Part shown: positions 21,645-33,403 of the stretch, piece after piece | Numbering within the stretch: the stretch's first letter is position 1 | Layout: every line of letters starts with the position of its first letter | Position numbers and translations under genes: made by a program | The notes under the pieces: model-generated | What the model was told of the DNA's origin: nothing | The model's database searches: none | What the model saw: the letters and a program-made list of their open reading frames with translations, nothing else | Source of the DNA: Oxytricha trifallax | Taxonomy: Eukaryota; Ciliophora; Spirotrichea; Sporadotrichida; Oxytrichidae | DNA length: 64,000 bases | Assembly: GCA_000711775.1 (NCBI GenBank) | Contig: ARYC01003499.1 | Coordinates: forward strand, 1-64,000 | Direction: 5' to 3'

Positions 21645-22738
21645 ATGTCTTCTCAAAGTCAACAATCCAAACCAAACAATCTCTAGATTACATAAAACAG
21701 TAATACAACGTAAAATGCTAAGATTTACTAGTAGCACTTGACAATGAGCATGATTAATTAAAAGAGCAATTTTACAAGAAAATGAACATAAACGATAAAG
21801 ATATTTTAGATGATTAGGGTGGTGTGGATTTATCAGAATTTATTGGAAAGAGAGTGAGTGAGTAAGAAATGCAGGCGATAATAAATAGTGCTGCAAGTGA
21901 GGCTTAGAATGCGTCTGGGATGAGTGCCAGTGATTGGAATTAAAGTGTAGTGGATCGATTGATTCAAATAGAAACTAAAGTCGATATAGATTAGCAAAGT
22001 TCAATCAAGGATTATATTTACACTAAAGAAGAGTAGTAAAATTTAGAGAATGATCTCGATTCTAAAGTTCTATATATGGGAACTTAGCTCAATAAAGACA
22101 CTTATGATATAATTTCAGACATAAATGCCACAAAAAGTACTATGAAATATACTCACTACGAGATGTCGGATACTGATTACAATAATTAGCAAGCGATAGA
22201 GAGCGCTTTAGATTTTATATCAGGTTTAAGGTAGTACAGAGAAGACTTCAAGAAGCCGCTTGAAGCTAGAATGACAAACACAAACAAAGATATTATTGAA
22301 GATTTGTCTTAAAATTTTGATACCAAAATGTAAATTGAGGACTCTAACAATAACATCCAAATACTTTAACAAAATGATGAAGATTTTAAGCCTAAATTTG
22401 TGAGTAAAAAATTGAGATAAACTTAATTACAAGAGTAGTAAGATTCTTAAATGTAAATTGACTCAGAATAAAACTTGCAAGAAATATAAAAGCCTGCTTT
22501 TAGGAAGCCTATAAAGAAGCTGTAAAACCAAGTTCCCTAAAATACTTAGTAGCAGAATAGCCAAAAATAAAACTAGCTAATTTAAGTTATCAATGATGAT
22601 TCTTAGCAAGATCTTGGAAATGAATAAGACGAAACTTTGATGTAGGTAGAGTAAGATAAAAAAGTTAAGTTTGGTACAAGAAAGAAAAATTCTAAAGCCA
22701 TATAAAGGTAATATTTGGATGATGACAGTAAAAATTGA
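21645..22738 (+). CDS. acidic Gln-rich protein, unknown family
   Basis: ATG 21645 (MSSQSQQSKPNNLQITQNSN) to TGA 22736-22738, about 360 codons with a frame change near 21710-21730 that needs a small intron, an IES or a base correction. After it, a long single frame: FIGKRVSEQEMQAIINSAAS, DISDINATKSTMKYTHYEM-like helical segments, then a Gln-rich tail and a basic end (KKVKFGTRKKNSK). The basic KKxKFGTRKK end could be a nuclear signal. No known domain recognised. Confidence 0.6.
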
Positions 22739-22881
22739 GATATATCACTTTTGATATTTAAGAAGTCTAATTAATTTTAAAACATTGATAATTCGTGATT
22801 TGCTTGAGACATTTCTTGATTATAAGAAATTAATGATGAATTTAACATATAATTTTTGAATTCAATTTAATTCAATTAAAT

Positions 22882-24180
22882 ATGAACAGCCAACATTCTA
22901 GACGTATGACTAATATTTTAGGGAGCACAGGATAGCCCACAGCTATAATATTCTGATTTATTTACTAATTGATTAAACTTCTATTTTTTTAATATTATAC
23001 CTTCTCCCAGACATCCTCCTAAACATCAACCCTTTAAAAGCAAATGTCGAAGCCTTCAATAACCCTAAATGCAAACCTATAATCAGGTATTTCTTAAACA
23101 ATCAGCTCCCACACTAGAAACTAATCTAATTTCGGAGGTTCAAACCACACGGGCAACAACCTGATCACCTCCTCAAAAACTGAAAATAAATAGTTTCATC
23201 AGACCAATTAAAGCATTGGGAGTGTCTCAAACAATTCCAAAATCTCAACGAATACAGGTAAAACTACACATACTAAACAAGGCAATAAGACGCCTGTAAA
23301 TATGAGCAAATTTAACTAGACTGCTGCTTCTGCATCTCAAAGTAATAGCAATATAACGAACATTCACTAGCTGCAGTATTCCTCAACCACTAGTAGTGTG
23401 TGTATTATTAGTAATCACTTATAAATCAGTAGTCCTAAGACAGCATCTACAGGCTCTTCCACTTCCATTCTATCGACCAGGAATCAAAGCACACAAAGTT
23501 CACACAATATATTCGCTACAACCTCATCTCAAAATTTAAAAGGGAATAATAAGAGATAGAGCACACACAATGCATAGGCTAATAGTAAAGAGAATAATAA
23601 CCCTACACCAATTAGTCAAAATTCAAAAGAAAATAGTAAAAGTTCTTAAAAATATTAGCAATAGCATACTATGAGTAAAAGCTAATCTACGAATGTGCTG
23701 ATCACAACTAAATCCAATGTGACACCAAATTCTAATCATATTTAATGTTATATAGTTTATGCTCTACATTTTCTGATACATTTATAGAATGTTTCTCAAA
23801 ATAAAGCCTAGAGACTGATTCACCAGCAATAAGTACAATTAACCCAGCATATGCAGTCCCCTATAAACACAACTTAAAACCCCCTGGATAACCCATAAAT
23901 CATAAATTTGTAGAATAGCGCTAAGAACAACAAATAACAGCAGCAAAAATAATAATTACTCTAGATGCAGAGAGAAGCAGATGAGTTTAGTTTTGTGGCA
24001 GAACACATCGAGGATGAGCCATCCATTCATGTCAAGTCTATCACTCAGTTTTAAAGTATTCTAAGTAAGCATATATAAATTATATGAAATAAAATTATTA
24101 ACGATTATTCTTTATAGAAAGACCAACATTGCAGAAAGAAAATAATTGCTTCAACAATCACTATAATAAAGAATTATAAA
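22882..24180 (+). CDS. Ser/Asn/Thr-rich protein; possibly N-terminal part of the phosphatase gene
   Basis: Starts at ATG 22882 (MNSQHSRRMTNILGSTGQPT), interrupted at about 22950-23010 by AT-rich DNA with TGA, then open to 24064. Low complexity, mostly Ser, Asn, Thr and Gln, ending in LLQMQREADEFSFVAEHIED. A 53-nt intron at 24065-24117 (GTAAGC donor, TATAG acceptor) leads to KRPTLQKENNCFNNHYNK. A hydrophobic insert around 23755-23800 may be an IES. No stop with coding support is found before the phosphatase frame opens at 24512, and the style of sequence is the same, so both may be one gene with an IES/intron across 24180-24511. Confidence 0.55.
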
Positions 24181-24511
24181 TTTAAAAATCTATTTAGAAA
24201 ATTTATAATTTAAAGAATTTTAATATTATAATCTAACTAATGCCTTATCTTTTTTAATTTATTCTAAGAAGAAGCGCGACAATGAATTTATAATTTTTTT
24301 AATTTAAATTACATTTCAAATAAGCAATAGTTTAAATTATTTGGATAAAATTTTTGATTAAAATATAAGTAGAAATTTTAAAGAATTGAATATTAAGTTT
24401 TACATTATTTATTTTTCTTTTAATTTATTATATTACTTTTGATTTAATATTCCATATATTTAAATATAATGGTTTTTTTTTATATTTATTAGCTCTATGA
24501 TAGTTATTTTA

Positions 24512-26687
24512 TTAGAATGGAAATCCAGTTCAGTAAAACGTTTATGACTATAATAACACCCAATATGGTAACAATTTGACCACTGCCTAAAATAACAATT
24601 ACATGAGCTTCCCTAATAACGTGAACTATGAAACTTTTGAGGAAGACGCCAATCACAACTCCCTGATTAACTTAAATTTCAATCTCCTCCAATCCAATTC
24701 AAATTAAAACTCAATCAACATTAATAGTTAGAATTTCTTTTCACAGTAAAAGTTGGTGCTAAACTTACTGTAATAATAACACCCCTAACATCAGAGTTAA
24801 ATTCAGGATGAAACGATTCAAGAGCCAAGTGCTTTCTTCGATGAGCATAACATTTCTCACTCAGTCTTGCATAAATGCCACATGATTGAAATGTACTGCA
24901 TTCCTGGTAAGCCAACACGCTCAGACAAAATTAAATCAAAGAAGGAGGAGTAGTGCTACACACTTTTAAATCAGCTGATATCAAAAGTTAAGCATGATGT
25001 ATCACAAAGTATAATTATGAATTAGAGCAAGAATTACATAATTAAGAACAGCAATCAAAATAGTCGATTGTATCAGCAGCCATAAGCCAATATAACTAAT
25101 CACTTCTGTAAGCAAACTGACATGACTAATGAGAGTGGCTTTCCTAATATTACACATGAAGAGCTACACTTTAGCATGAATAAATATAATGGAAATCATA
25201 ATATTTAGCCAAATTCAAACAATCTTTAAAACATGAACAATATTGGAAGCAGTGGTAGTAGTGGAGGTATGATGTTTGGCAATTTACTTGATGATTCAAA
25301 TTCTCAATTTATGGTGAATGTAAACAATACTACTTTAGGAGGAAATATCACACATAACACAACTGTGAATAATGGTTTGCCATAACCTCAGGGTTAATAA
25401 TCCAGTGAGTTGCATAAATTGCATTTATTGTAGACTCTTTAATCGCTGTAGTATATAAAGCAAGTTGAAAGACCATCAGATGAGGAAATCTCGTAATTTT
25501 TTCATTATTTTAATTGTGAAATAGCTAAGAAAGCATTGAGTTTGCCATCACCCAGACAACCTCAAACTCAAAAGAAAACTTTAATCTTCGATTTGGATGA
25601 AACTCTGATTCATTGCATTGATGACTTAGAATCAGAAATCCCAGACACAGTCTTAAATATAACTTTTCCAAACGGAGAAATAGTTCAAGCTGGCATTAAT
25701 GTGAGACCTTATGCTCTCGAATGCCTTAAAGAAGCAAATAAAAAGTATCAAGTAGTTGTCTTTACAGCTAGTCATAAATTTTATGCTGATGTAGTACTTG
25801 ACTATCTCGACCCTAATCATGAACTTATTCATCATAGACTCTATCGAGACTCTTGCTTTTAGACTGAAGACGGAGTGTACATTAAAGATTTGAGAATAAT
25901 TAAGAATAGAACCCTTAAAGATATGGTCATAGTAGATAATGCAGTCTATTCTTTTGGCTTTTAGCTTGATAACGGTATACCTATTATTCCCTTCTATAAC
26001 AATAAAGAAGACGAAGAACTGTTGCATTTGATTAATTACATAAACACTCTCGCTTTCTTCAATGATCTGAGAGAGTAAAATGCAAAAGCCTTTTAGTTAA
26101 AAGAGCTTGAGAATGCTGAGATTACAGATTATCTTGAGTATTTCTTTGGGGCATCTGTAACTTAACCAAACAAACCTTTTGTTGAGCCTAATCAAATAAA
26201 CGGAATCTCTTAGGATTCATAAGCTATAAAAGAAGATGAAAATGAATCTGACAACAGCTACAATTTGATAAACAATCCAAGAAATCAGTAACAGTAATAA
26301 CAGCACTAGCAATAACTGAATCATAATGACTAATCTTCCGGGGTAATCGAGGACATGCAACCTCCCCTGGAGACTACTAGTGACCTTGACTAGGATGAAA
26401 TTTAGAAATGCAAGAAACGCTTGAATTTTATTGAAATAAGCGGGAGTGTAAGCCAGAGTCAAGCAGCGACTCCAGATGGGAAAGAAACTGGTTGTAACAC
26501 TGGAGTTATTCAGACACCAGCCTACCTTAAAAGTATGTCACATTCTAAGAACTCAAGTATTCATAAAGGGGGTCATGGACATTCTTAGAGTATAGGTAAT
26601 GAAATTTATAATTAGAAGAATAATAACAGATAACAGCAATAAAATAAAAATGCATAAATAAATCCATACAAAAGGTCAGGGTTATGA
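24512..26687 (+). CDS. FCP1/SCP-family (HAD) phosphatase with Asn/Gln-rich flanks
   Basis: Opens after an acceptor-like TATTAG at 24511 and runs in one frame to TGA 26685-26687, about 725 codons. Catalytic domain at about 25550-26130: KTLIFDLDETLIH carries the HAD nucleophile and acid (DxDET), VVVFTASHKFYAD the second motif, and KDMVIVDNAVYSFG the third. This is the SCP/Dullard (NLI-interacting factor) type, which removes phosphate from Ser/Thr in proteins such as the RNA polymerase II tail. The 340-residue N-terminal and 180-residue C-terminal parts are Asn/Gln-rich. The canonical family is 250-300 residues, so the flanks are unusual. No ATG is available in frame; the start must come through an intron or IES from upstream. 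Confidence 0.9.
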
Positions 26688-26858
26688 AACTGTGAATACT
26701 TAAATTTTCTCCAAAATTATTTTATTAGACTAGTTAAAAAGTATTTTTGAATTTATTTAACTATTTGCAATTAAATTTAAAACTCAAAAAATATAATTTG
26801 TTGTATTCCATTTTTGACAAATCAATGAAATATTTATCTTACTTAAACTATAAATAAA

Positions 26859-29416
26859 TCAAGAACTTGTTTTAAAAACATTTAATATTTAGAAATTTTC
26901 ATAGACTTTAGCCAATATATTTACCACAGACCCCGCAATTATGCCTGATATTATAGCAATCATAGTGTACGAAGGGGACGCATGAGAACCATACACACCC
27001 TGTTAAACTTAATATTACTAAAATAGAATTGAATTGGGAAAATTAGATAAATAAATCAAAAGTCTAAGAATTTAAATATATAACAGCAAGTAATTAGGAT
27101 GACTTACAGATAGAATTTGATTAAACATTTAAACACTTAGTGGCAGTTATGTTTACCCGTTTAATTGTTTAGTGATCATTTTATTATAATTATTTTAATA
27201 TTAAAAAGTCTATTAATTAATTAATATATTAAACATTTAAACAACTAAACATTCGATAGTTTTGCGTTTATCTGCTAGGTGCTAATGGAAAAAAGCATAG
27301 AGAAGCAATCACCTAGCAACTAAAAGAATAAACATTAGAGATTAGCGTGTGTGTATGTTTATTTAATTATAGTGGACTAAACATTTAAACATATAAACAT
27401 ACGAAAGAAATGCGTTTATGTGTTTAATTACTCTTAATTAAGTTAATTATTAATTTTAAATAAATATTTAAAGCCTCGGTACTGAAATGGCTTGCATAAA
27501 CTCCGGCTCCTTTAATGGCTCTACCAAAAACGAATAATCGACTTCAATTATGGGGAAACGCAAATGGCATTTAAGCACACCGCTACAGTAATTACAACGC
27601 ATGCTCTTCCGTTATATTAGCTGAGCAAGGTGGACCTCGGTGCATTAATGGTGAAGATTACAGTTTGTACACTAGAAATGCTATCGCAGAGTACAGAGGA
27701 GCCGGTACCATTTACTGCGGAGGATCAAGCCAGGCATTTGTTCAATAGGTACTTTTACGACATCAAGACTGAAGACAATTGAACGCATTCCGCCAACAAG
27801 CAAGTCCGCGACGACAATCACGATCAATGGAGGAGAAGATCCACAGGCACAAGCATGTCTATTAGTTGAATACTGCACCATATTTATAAAAAATTAAGAG
27901 TAATTAAACACATAAACGCATTTCTTTCGTATGTTTATATGTTTAAATGTTTAGTCCACTATAATTAAATAAACATACACACACGCTAATCTCTAATGTT
28001 TATTCTTTTAGTTGCTAGGTGATTGCTTCTCTATGCTTTTTTCCATTAGCACCTAGCAGATAAACGCAAAACTATCGAATGTTTAGTTGTTTAAATGTTT
28101 AATATATTAATTAATTAATAGACTTTTTAATATTAAAATAATTATAATAAAATGATCACTAAACAATTAAACGGGTAAACATAACTGCCACTAAGTGTTT
28201 AAATGTTTAATCAAATTCTATATGTAAGTCATCCTAATTACTTGCTGTTATATATTTAAATTCTTAGACTTTTGATTTATTTATCTAATTTTCCCAATTC
28301 AATTCTATTTTAGTAATAATGAGCAATACATCCACTGCCTACAAGTACAATTGACATTAATTTGATACATTTTATTGTATTTTATTTCTGTATCGATTCA
28401 TAAGATAAGTTTTAAATATTATTGAATGCAGACTTGTAATAGTCATAGAAGTTTCTCTGCATCTATCACAAAAGCCTTTGCAAGGGTATCTCATATTTTT
28501 AAAAAGCTACCTCCCTTTTTTATTAGGTTTATTGGAGGTTTGAGGGGTAAGAGAGGGTGTTGATTCAAGTTGATTATCTAAATATTAGGGATTCATATCT
28601 TATTCTTGTCCCATCACTCTTGTTGTTACTGGTACGATATTATGTTGAATTTTCCAATATAGATATTTAAGAATCATAAAAATGGATGAGAGTTTTAGAG
28701 AGAGAATTTTTAATAATGAATTACTTGGCCTGAAGATACATGATCAGGAGTAATGTGTTTTGTTATGAAAAATCCATCGTTTTATTTGTTAACTTTTACC
28801 TTCTTAGGCAACACATTAAACCTTTACTTATTTCTATAAATACCTAATTAAAAGATAAAAAATACCCAATATATACAAAATATTATATTATTAATTTTAT
28901 AAACCTCTCTAATTAGTCATCTTAAAGTTTGAACCTTGACATATCATTATAATTTACTCTTGGTTTGCTTAATTGCTCTTTTATCATCATTGTATGATGT
29001 TAAAGTGGAGAATTCGAATGAGAATTACGCAAGACAGTTACCATGCTTTTAACCTAATCATTTCTATTCATTCCACCCATTACTTGCATTTTATAATATT
29101 AAATTTAATATTAATATATCATAAGTATTTGCATTGGATACTGTGAATCATCATTCATTATAATTGAATTAAGTTTTTTTTCCTCAAAATCACAAATTTT
29201 TAATTCTTTAATATTTTCGTTAAACATAAATAACTATAAATGATCCACAGTTTGATTTTACTCATAAAAATTGCCTTCACTCCTGTAATTTTAATTATTG
29301 CCGAAATTACTATTATTTAAATTATTAGCATTGTGAGTGGGGGATCTGGGGCTATTATTTTAAAAATAGAGGTTTCTAGGGGATGAACCAACACCGTTAT
29401 AAAGTTTCTGAGACAT
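26859..29416 (-). CDS. Cys-rich protein with C-terminal membrane helix, split by a 1.3-kb IES
   Basis: ATG 29416 (MSQKLYNGVGSSPRNLYFQN). Coding on the minus strand to about 28390 includes a Pro/Ser/Asn-rich N-terminus, a coiled segment, and a Cys cluster YPCKGFCDRCRETSM. After a probable IES, NCTCRQWMY (about 28360-28326) is followed, across 26996-28330, by GSHASPSYTM and a hydrophobic helix (IAIISGIIAGSVVNILAKVY), ending at TGA 26861-26859. CxxC-type pairs next to a membrane segment recall LITAF-like zinc-binding membrane proteins, but I cannot confirm it. The helix near the C-terminus suggests an endomembrane location. IES at 29091-29135 is well supported; the long one is inferred from a 5-bp pointer and frame match. 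Confidence 0.6.
27013..27439 (+). repeat. foldback left arm, 427 bp
   Basis: Contains several internal TAAACATTTAAACA-like motifs, roughly one each 100-130 bp, also found inverted in the other arm. Confidence 0.9.
27486..27782 (+). CDS. cargo ORF candidate in foldback core
   Basis: The core has overlapping open frames. The most protein-like runs from after a TGA at 27485 to TGA 27780-27782, with a possible start at ATG 27564 (MAFKHTATVITTHALPLY) and a mixed acidic end (EEPVPFTAEDQARHLF, then NRYFYDIKTEDN). It resembles no family I know. A second frame overlapping it (ILAEQGGPRCINGED) is also open, and a minus frame too; only one can be real, and all may be chance in a GC-richer segment. Confidence 0.35.
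27892..28318 (-). repeat. foldback right arm, 427 bp
   Basis: Inverted copy of 27013-27439; the mismatch is in TTCTATATGTAAGTC against the left arm's TTCTATCTGTAAGTC. Confidence 0.9.
29091..29135. other. IES, 45 bp, pointer TTGCATT
   Basis: 7-bp repeats at 29084-29090 and 29129-29135. On the minus strand removal gives SQYPMQVMGGMNRND and drops a Tyr/Ile/Gln-rich insert. Length is a multiple of three. Confidence 0.75.
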
Positions 29417-29966
29417 ATTTTTCTAAATTATTTATATTTACAGAATAAATAATTACATATTGTTAATATATTAAAATATTATTTAGATTAATTTGCTCTC
29501 TGTTTCTAAGTAAATTTTGATAATTAAGAGAATAGTAAAAAGTATTAAAAAAATAATAAGTTAAAAATTATAATACTCAAAAGCAAAATAATATAAAATA
29601 ATTATTGTTGTAGATAGTGAGTCGAAAGGTAGGGAATAAAAATGAATATTATCATAAATCTTTTTTTTGGAAAATCCAAATTTTGTACGAGAGATTGGCT
29701 GATTTAATTTTAGATGCATAAGTCTCTTTCCAAATTTGACATATTAAATACTATAACTTTGTCTGTAAATATAGAATATATTTTTTGTTTAATTGATCTA
29801 TTACATATAACATTTTTAAAACATTCAATGGCAAATTTAAGTTATTTTATGATTTATATTAAAATTAAATTTTCATATCTTATTAAATGATAATCAAATC
29901 TACCAAAATTTAGCAATTCATAACAATAAAATAAAAAATAGACTTTAAAAACAACTTATAAATAAA
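29417..29966. other. AT-rich spacer between divergent genes
   Basis: 550 bp upstream of both the minus-strand Cys-rich gene and the plus-strand LRR gene. No coding frame seen; promoters must lie here. Confidence 0.5.
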
Positions 29967-32900
29967 ATGATGTTTTCTTAAATTAATCAAAAAGTTAACT
30001 AACCATCAACCGCTTAAGTTTTAGACTAACTTCAAATTTATTAGCAAAATAGATCTTAATCTTCATAATCAGTTAATGACTAGAAACATTAAAAATAGCA
30101 TAAAAAAAATCAATCTCTGGAAAATATGGGGACAAGTTTTAATAAGTAATCTGGGAATAGTAGCATAAATATTATAATTTTAGAGATGAGATTTTTAATT
30201 ATTTAAACAATCTTATTTTATTTAGTACACAATATTACAAACGGATTCCAGAGTGTCATTTCCCCGAAAAATGTATTAGGTTATAAAAAGAAATTAACAT
30301 CAACTTCTATTACTCAAGATATAAGCAGAAATTTCACAACAGGTATGTTTTGTATTTAATTTTATTCATATGCGTCATCATCTCTTTGCTTAAGTATAAT
30401 TTTGTTTACATGTTTACAATAGGGATAGAAAAATTAATAGGAAACAACGAAGATTCCTATCAAAAATTGCTTAACGTAGATACATTCCAAAACAATGATT
30501 TTGGGGTTGGTATAAAAAACTTAAAAACTCATTCAAAAAGATCATAATCGTAATAGCATAGTAAAAGGTCCAGCACAAGTGGGAGGTCAACTTCATCCAG
30601 TAAAAATGGATCGCCATCTAAGAACAATAATTTGGTAAGAATTACAATATTACAATAGTAAAAAGGTTTTTAATTAAAGAAATGACGATATTAATATGGT
30701 CTATTTATAGGATGACATAAAAAAGAAGGCAGAAGCTAGATATGGAAAACAGTCTCAATTCAACTTAAAATACAAAGAACTTTGCTTGAAATAGTAAATA
30801 AAAATGTATCTAACTTTTTATAGTTTAAAATCAACTAAATCGCTTGAAATGTCAATTGACATGATTCAGAAATAGGATGCAAAGGTTTTTGCTGGAATTT
30901 TACAAGATTTCACTGGGATGGAACGGATTTAATTGTGGTCGGATATTTGTGATATGCGACAACTGGAAAGGAAAGATCGTGTTGTTTAGATACCTGATAA
31001 TAAGAAAAGTGACATAGAATAGAGAAAGGTTTCACAAAATGTGCTAGACAATCTATGTTTGCTGAAGTAAACTTATTGAAAACTAAAGCACTTTTAAATT
31101 ATTTCCTCTCTTTGGTTAAGCATATCTATAAATAATGTAAAATCTAGAGGAATAGGAATGAATATAATGGAATCTTCACATTTACAATAGCTACAGTTAG
31201 TTGGAATGAAATTTTCTCGTGAAGCTTTCCAATCTTTCAGTAAATGTCTCGCGAAATCAAAATCTCTAAGAAAATTAATAATAAATCAAACCAACATAGC
31301 TTCTTATGGAATGCAAGATCTAGTAAATGCTTTCAATTTCTGCCACTCCGTTGAGTACTTAGATCTACAATGCAATGATTTAAATGATAGTCATAGCCCT
31401 CTTCTAGCACGATTAATTAGTGCCTAATTTGAAATGAAAGATCAACTAAAATGGAAACTTGGATTGAGGCAGACCAATGAAGTAAACATATCTAAAATAG
31501 GATTGAAATATATCAATCTAGCAAGAAATTAACTTGGTAAAAAGACTGCAACATGCTTAGCTAATGTACTAAGAAATGATGAATACATTAGGGCTATTAG
31601 TTTAAAGAAAAACAAGCTTTGTGAAAATAGTATTAACGAGCTGATTAATGTAACAATTTAAAATAAGAACCTTCTGTAAGTTGATTTAACTTAAAACTCA
31701 AACTTTGAAAAACTAGAATAAAAGAAAGTTTTGTAAACTACCCTCCTGAATAATATCAAGAAAATGATAGTTCATTATCACAAGAAAAAGAATAGAATAA
31801 ATTACGAGTTTATAAATGAATCAACTTTAGGAATAAAGCAATAAAATAAAGATGAGGATTCCCACAAAAAGGTAAGTAAGAAATCTGCATTTATTTCCTT
31901 TGCAGCTTAACTTGCTTAAAAACTAAATTATACTTATGAATATGTTGCTGAATCATTTCTCGGCCCAGAATTCTTGTAACTCCTTGGAAATACTCTGACA
32001 TCCTAATAAATCATTTAAAGAAAACTCATGTTTGGCATTAGAAAAGTGTCTTAAACATCTCAATCTGTAATGAGCCCTTAAACTGGAGTAGTCATAAATA
32101 TTGAAGGATCAATCTCTCCAATAAGACAATCTATGAATCCTAAATCTGGATAGAACTCCCCAGGGGCACAAAGAGGCTATTAAGATATTAAGGAGTCTAA
32201 TGGCACTTAAGTGAATTTAATGAGAAAATTTAAGAATAGTTCTAATTTATAAGACGATTTGAAGTCATCGATTAGACATAAGTCAACTGCAAACTCTACT
32301 ATAAAAACAGGGTCAACTTTGTAACACCCTGAAAAATGCAATCCATAAAATCAAATAAGAAAGATTAAGCTATAATTATCAACTAAAAAGCCAAGTCATT
32401 AAACTTTACCTCACTCTTCTCACGCTTCCCATATTAAATCTACGAGTAAACCTAGATCATAAGCCCATTCTTAAAATATTAGCATTAATAAAATAAACAG
32501 CAATAGTCTAAATATTTCAGGTTTAAAGTATAAAAATGATTTAGAAGACAGTTTTAAGCATGAAAGAAGCTAATCTGTTAATCTTTCCTAAGATTATGCA
32601 TAAATGTAATAGAAAAGTCTTGAGTTGGCTTAACAAGTCTTGCTGCTATCAAAAGAGAATATTAAGCTGAAGAGTGTATTAAATAGTAGTAACACCGATA
32701 ATCGGTTGAATTAATCACATCTAAAAATTTAAATTAAAATTATACTGAATTTTTGTCTTATTATAGATTATCAATAATAACTATGAAATTATTTCATATT
32801 TATTTACTTATATGCAATTAATAATCTTCAAGACTACTGTAACTAAAATATAAACATTCATTAAGGTGAATAAAACGATTAATCACAAATTGACAATGAA

Positions 32901-33267
32901 AGCCAAAGGTCTTCAAAAAGCTAAGCTAAATCGTAGAAATAAATTAATTAAATGTTAGAAAGTATTCAGATATTAATGGATCGAGTAGAGTATTAAGATG
33001 GTGGAATTAGCAATCAAAACACTTCTTCGAAATAGGACAAATAAGTCTATAAAAATTCTAATAAAATTAAGGTTTAGGTTAAGCAGCAATAATATAAAAT
33101 TACTATAATTAAATCAGTACTTATTTTATATTAAATAATTTAAAGGCGAAAGTGACTACCTTAGTAAATAAGAATAAATTTTGAATTCATAATAGTAGCA
33201 AGACAGAGTAAACTATAATTTGGATTTGATCGATATTTCACTACCTACATCGAACAATCTCCGTTGA
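29967..33267 (+). CDS. leucine-rich repeat protein resembling CEP78
   Basis: ATG 29967 to TGA 33265-33267, about 900 residues after splicing. Introns at 30343-30422 (80 nt), 30635-30710 (76 nt), a short one near 30790-30820 and one near 31069-31122; an interruption at 30175-30225 is probably another intron or IES. The Gln/Ser-rich N-terminus is followed by ribonuclease-inhibitor-type repeats at about 31190-31700: LRKLIINQTNIASYGM, VEYLDLQCNDLNDSH, LKYINLARNQLGKKTA, IRAISLKKNKLCENS. The C-terminus has a short coiled coil (QKSLELAQQVLLLSKENIK) and a Gln-rich end. Repeat type plus a C-terminal coil recall the centrosomal/ciliary protein CEP78; that match is from memory of pattern only. LRR assignment is firm. 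Confidence 0.82.
30343..30422 (+). other. LRR gene intron, 80 nt
   Basis: GTATGT donor and ACAATAG acceptor; splicing gives NFTTGIEKLIGNNED. Confidence 0.8.
30635..30710 (+). other. LRR gene intron, 76 nt
   Basis: GTAAGA donor and TTTATAG acceptor; joins KNNNL to DDIKKKAEARYG. TGA lies inside. Confidence 0.85.
33114..33144. other. IES, 31 bp, pointer TTAAA
   Basis: 5-bp repeats at 33109-33113 and 33140-33144. Removal joins YKITIIK to GESDYLSKQEQ and reaches the final stop. Confidence 0.78.
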
Positions 33268-33403
33268 ATTATATTGAACTATAATTATGCTTATTTAAAT
33301 TATATTTATAACTTCACCATATTTGCATTGAATTGATTGTAGTCAAATAATAATAAACATTATTTAATTGAGAAATAAGACATAAATTTACAAAATATTA
33401 AAA

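Larger units (their letters stand above)
27013..28318. mobile_element. foldback (long-TIR) element, 1.3 kb
   Basis: Left arm 27013-27439 and right arm 27892-28318 are inverted copies, both 427 bp, with one mismatch that I could find. The outer ends read TATTACTAAAATAG; taken as starting after TA, both sides are flanked by TA, which fits a Tc1/mariner-type TA target duplication. The 452-bp core is much less AT-rich than the arms. Near identity of the arms suggests recent formation or gene conversion. No transposase is seen, so a non-autonomous element is inferred. Confidence 0.85.
26996..28330. other. IES, 1335 bp, pointer ATACA, containing a foldback element
   Basis: 5-bp repeats ATACA at 26991-26995 and 28326-28330. 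Joining at one copy keeps the minus frame: NCTCRQWMY runs into GSHASPSYTM. The interior is almost entirely the inverted-repeat element. The pointer is short, so this call is weaker than the small IESs. Confidence 0.6.

Noticed and set aside
25653-26027. Minus-strand ORF across the phosphatase domain
   Set aside because: Antisense shadow of the conserved HAD domain.
27681-27881. Minus-strand ORF in the foldback core
   Set aside because: Overlaps two open plus frames; kept only as part of the general note on the core.
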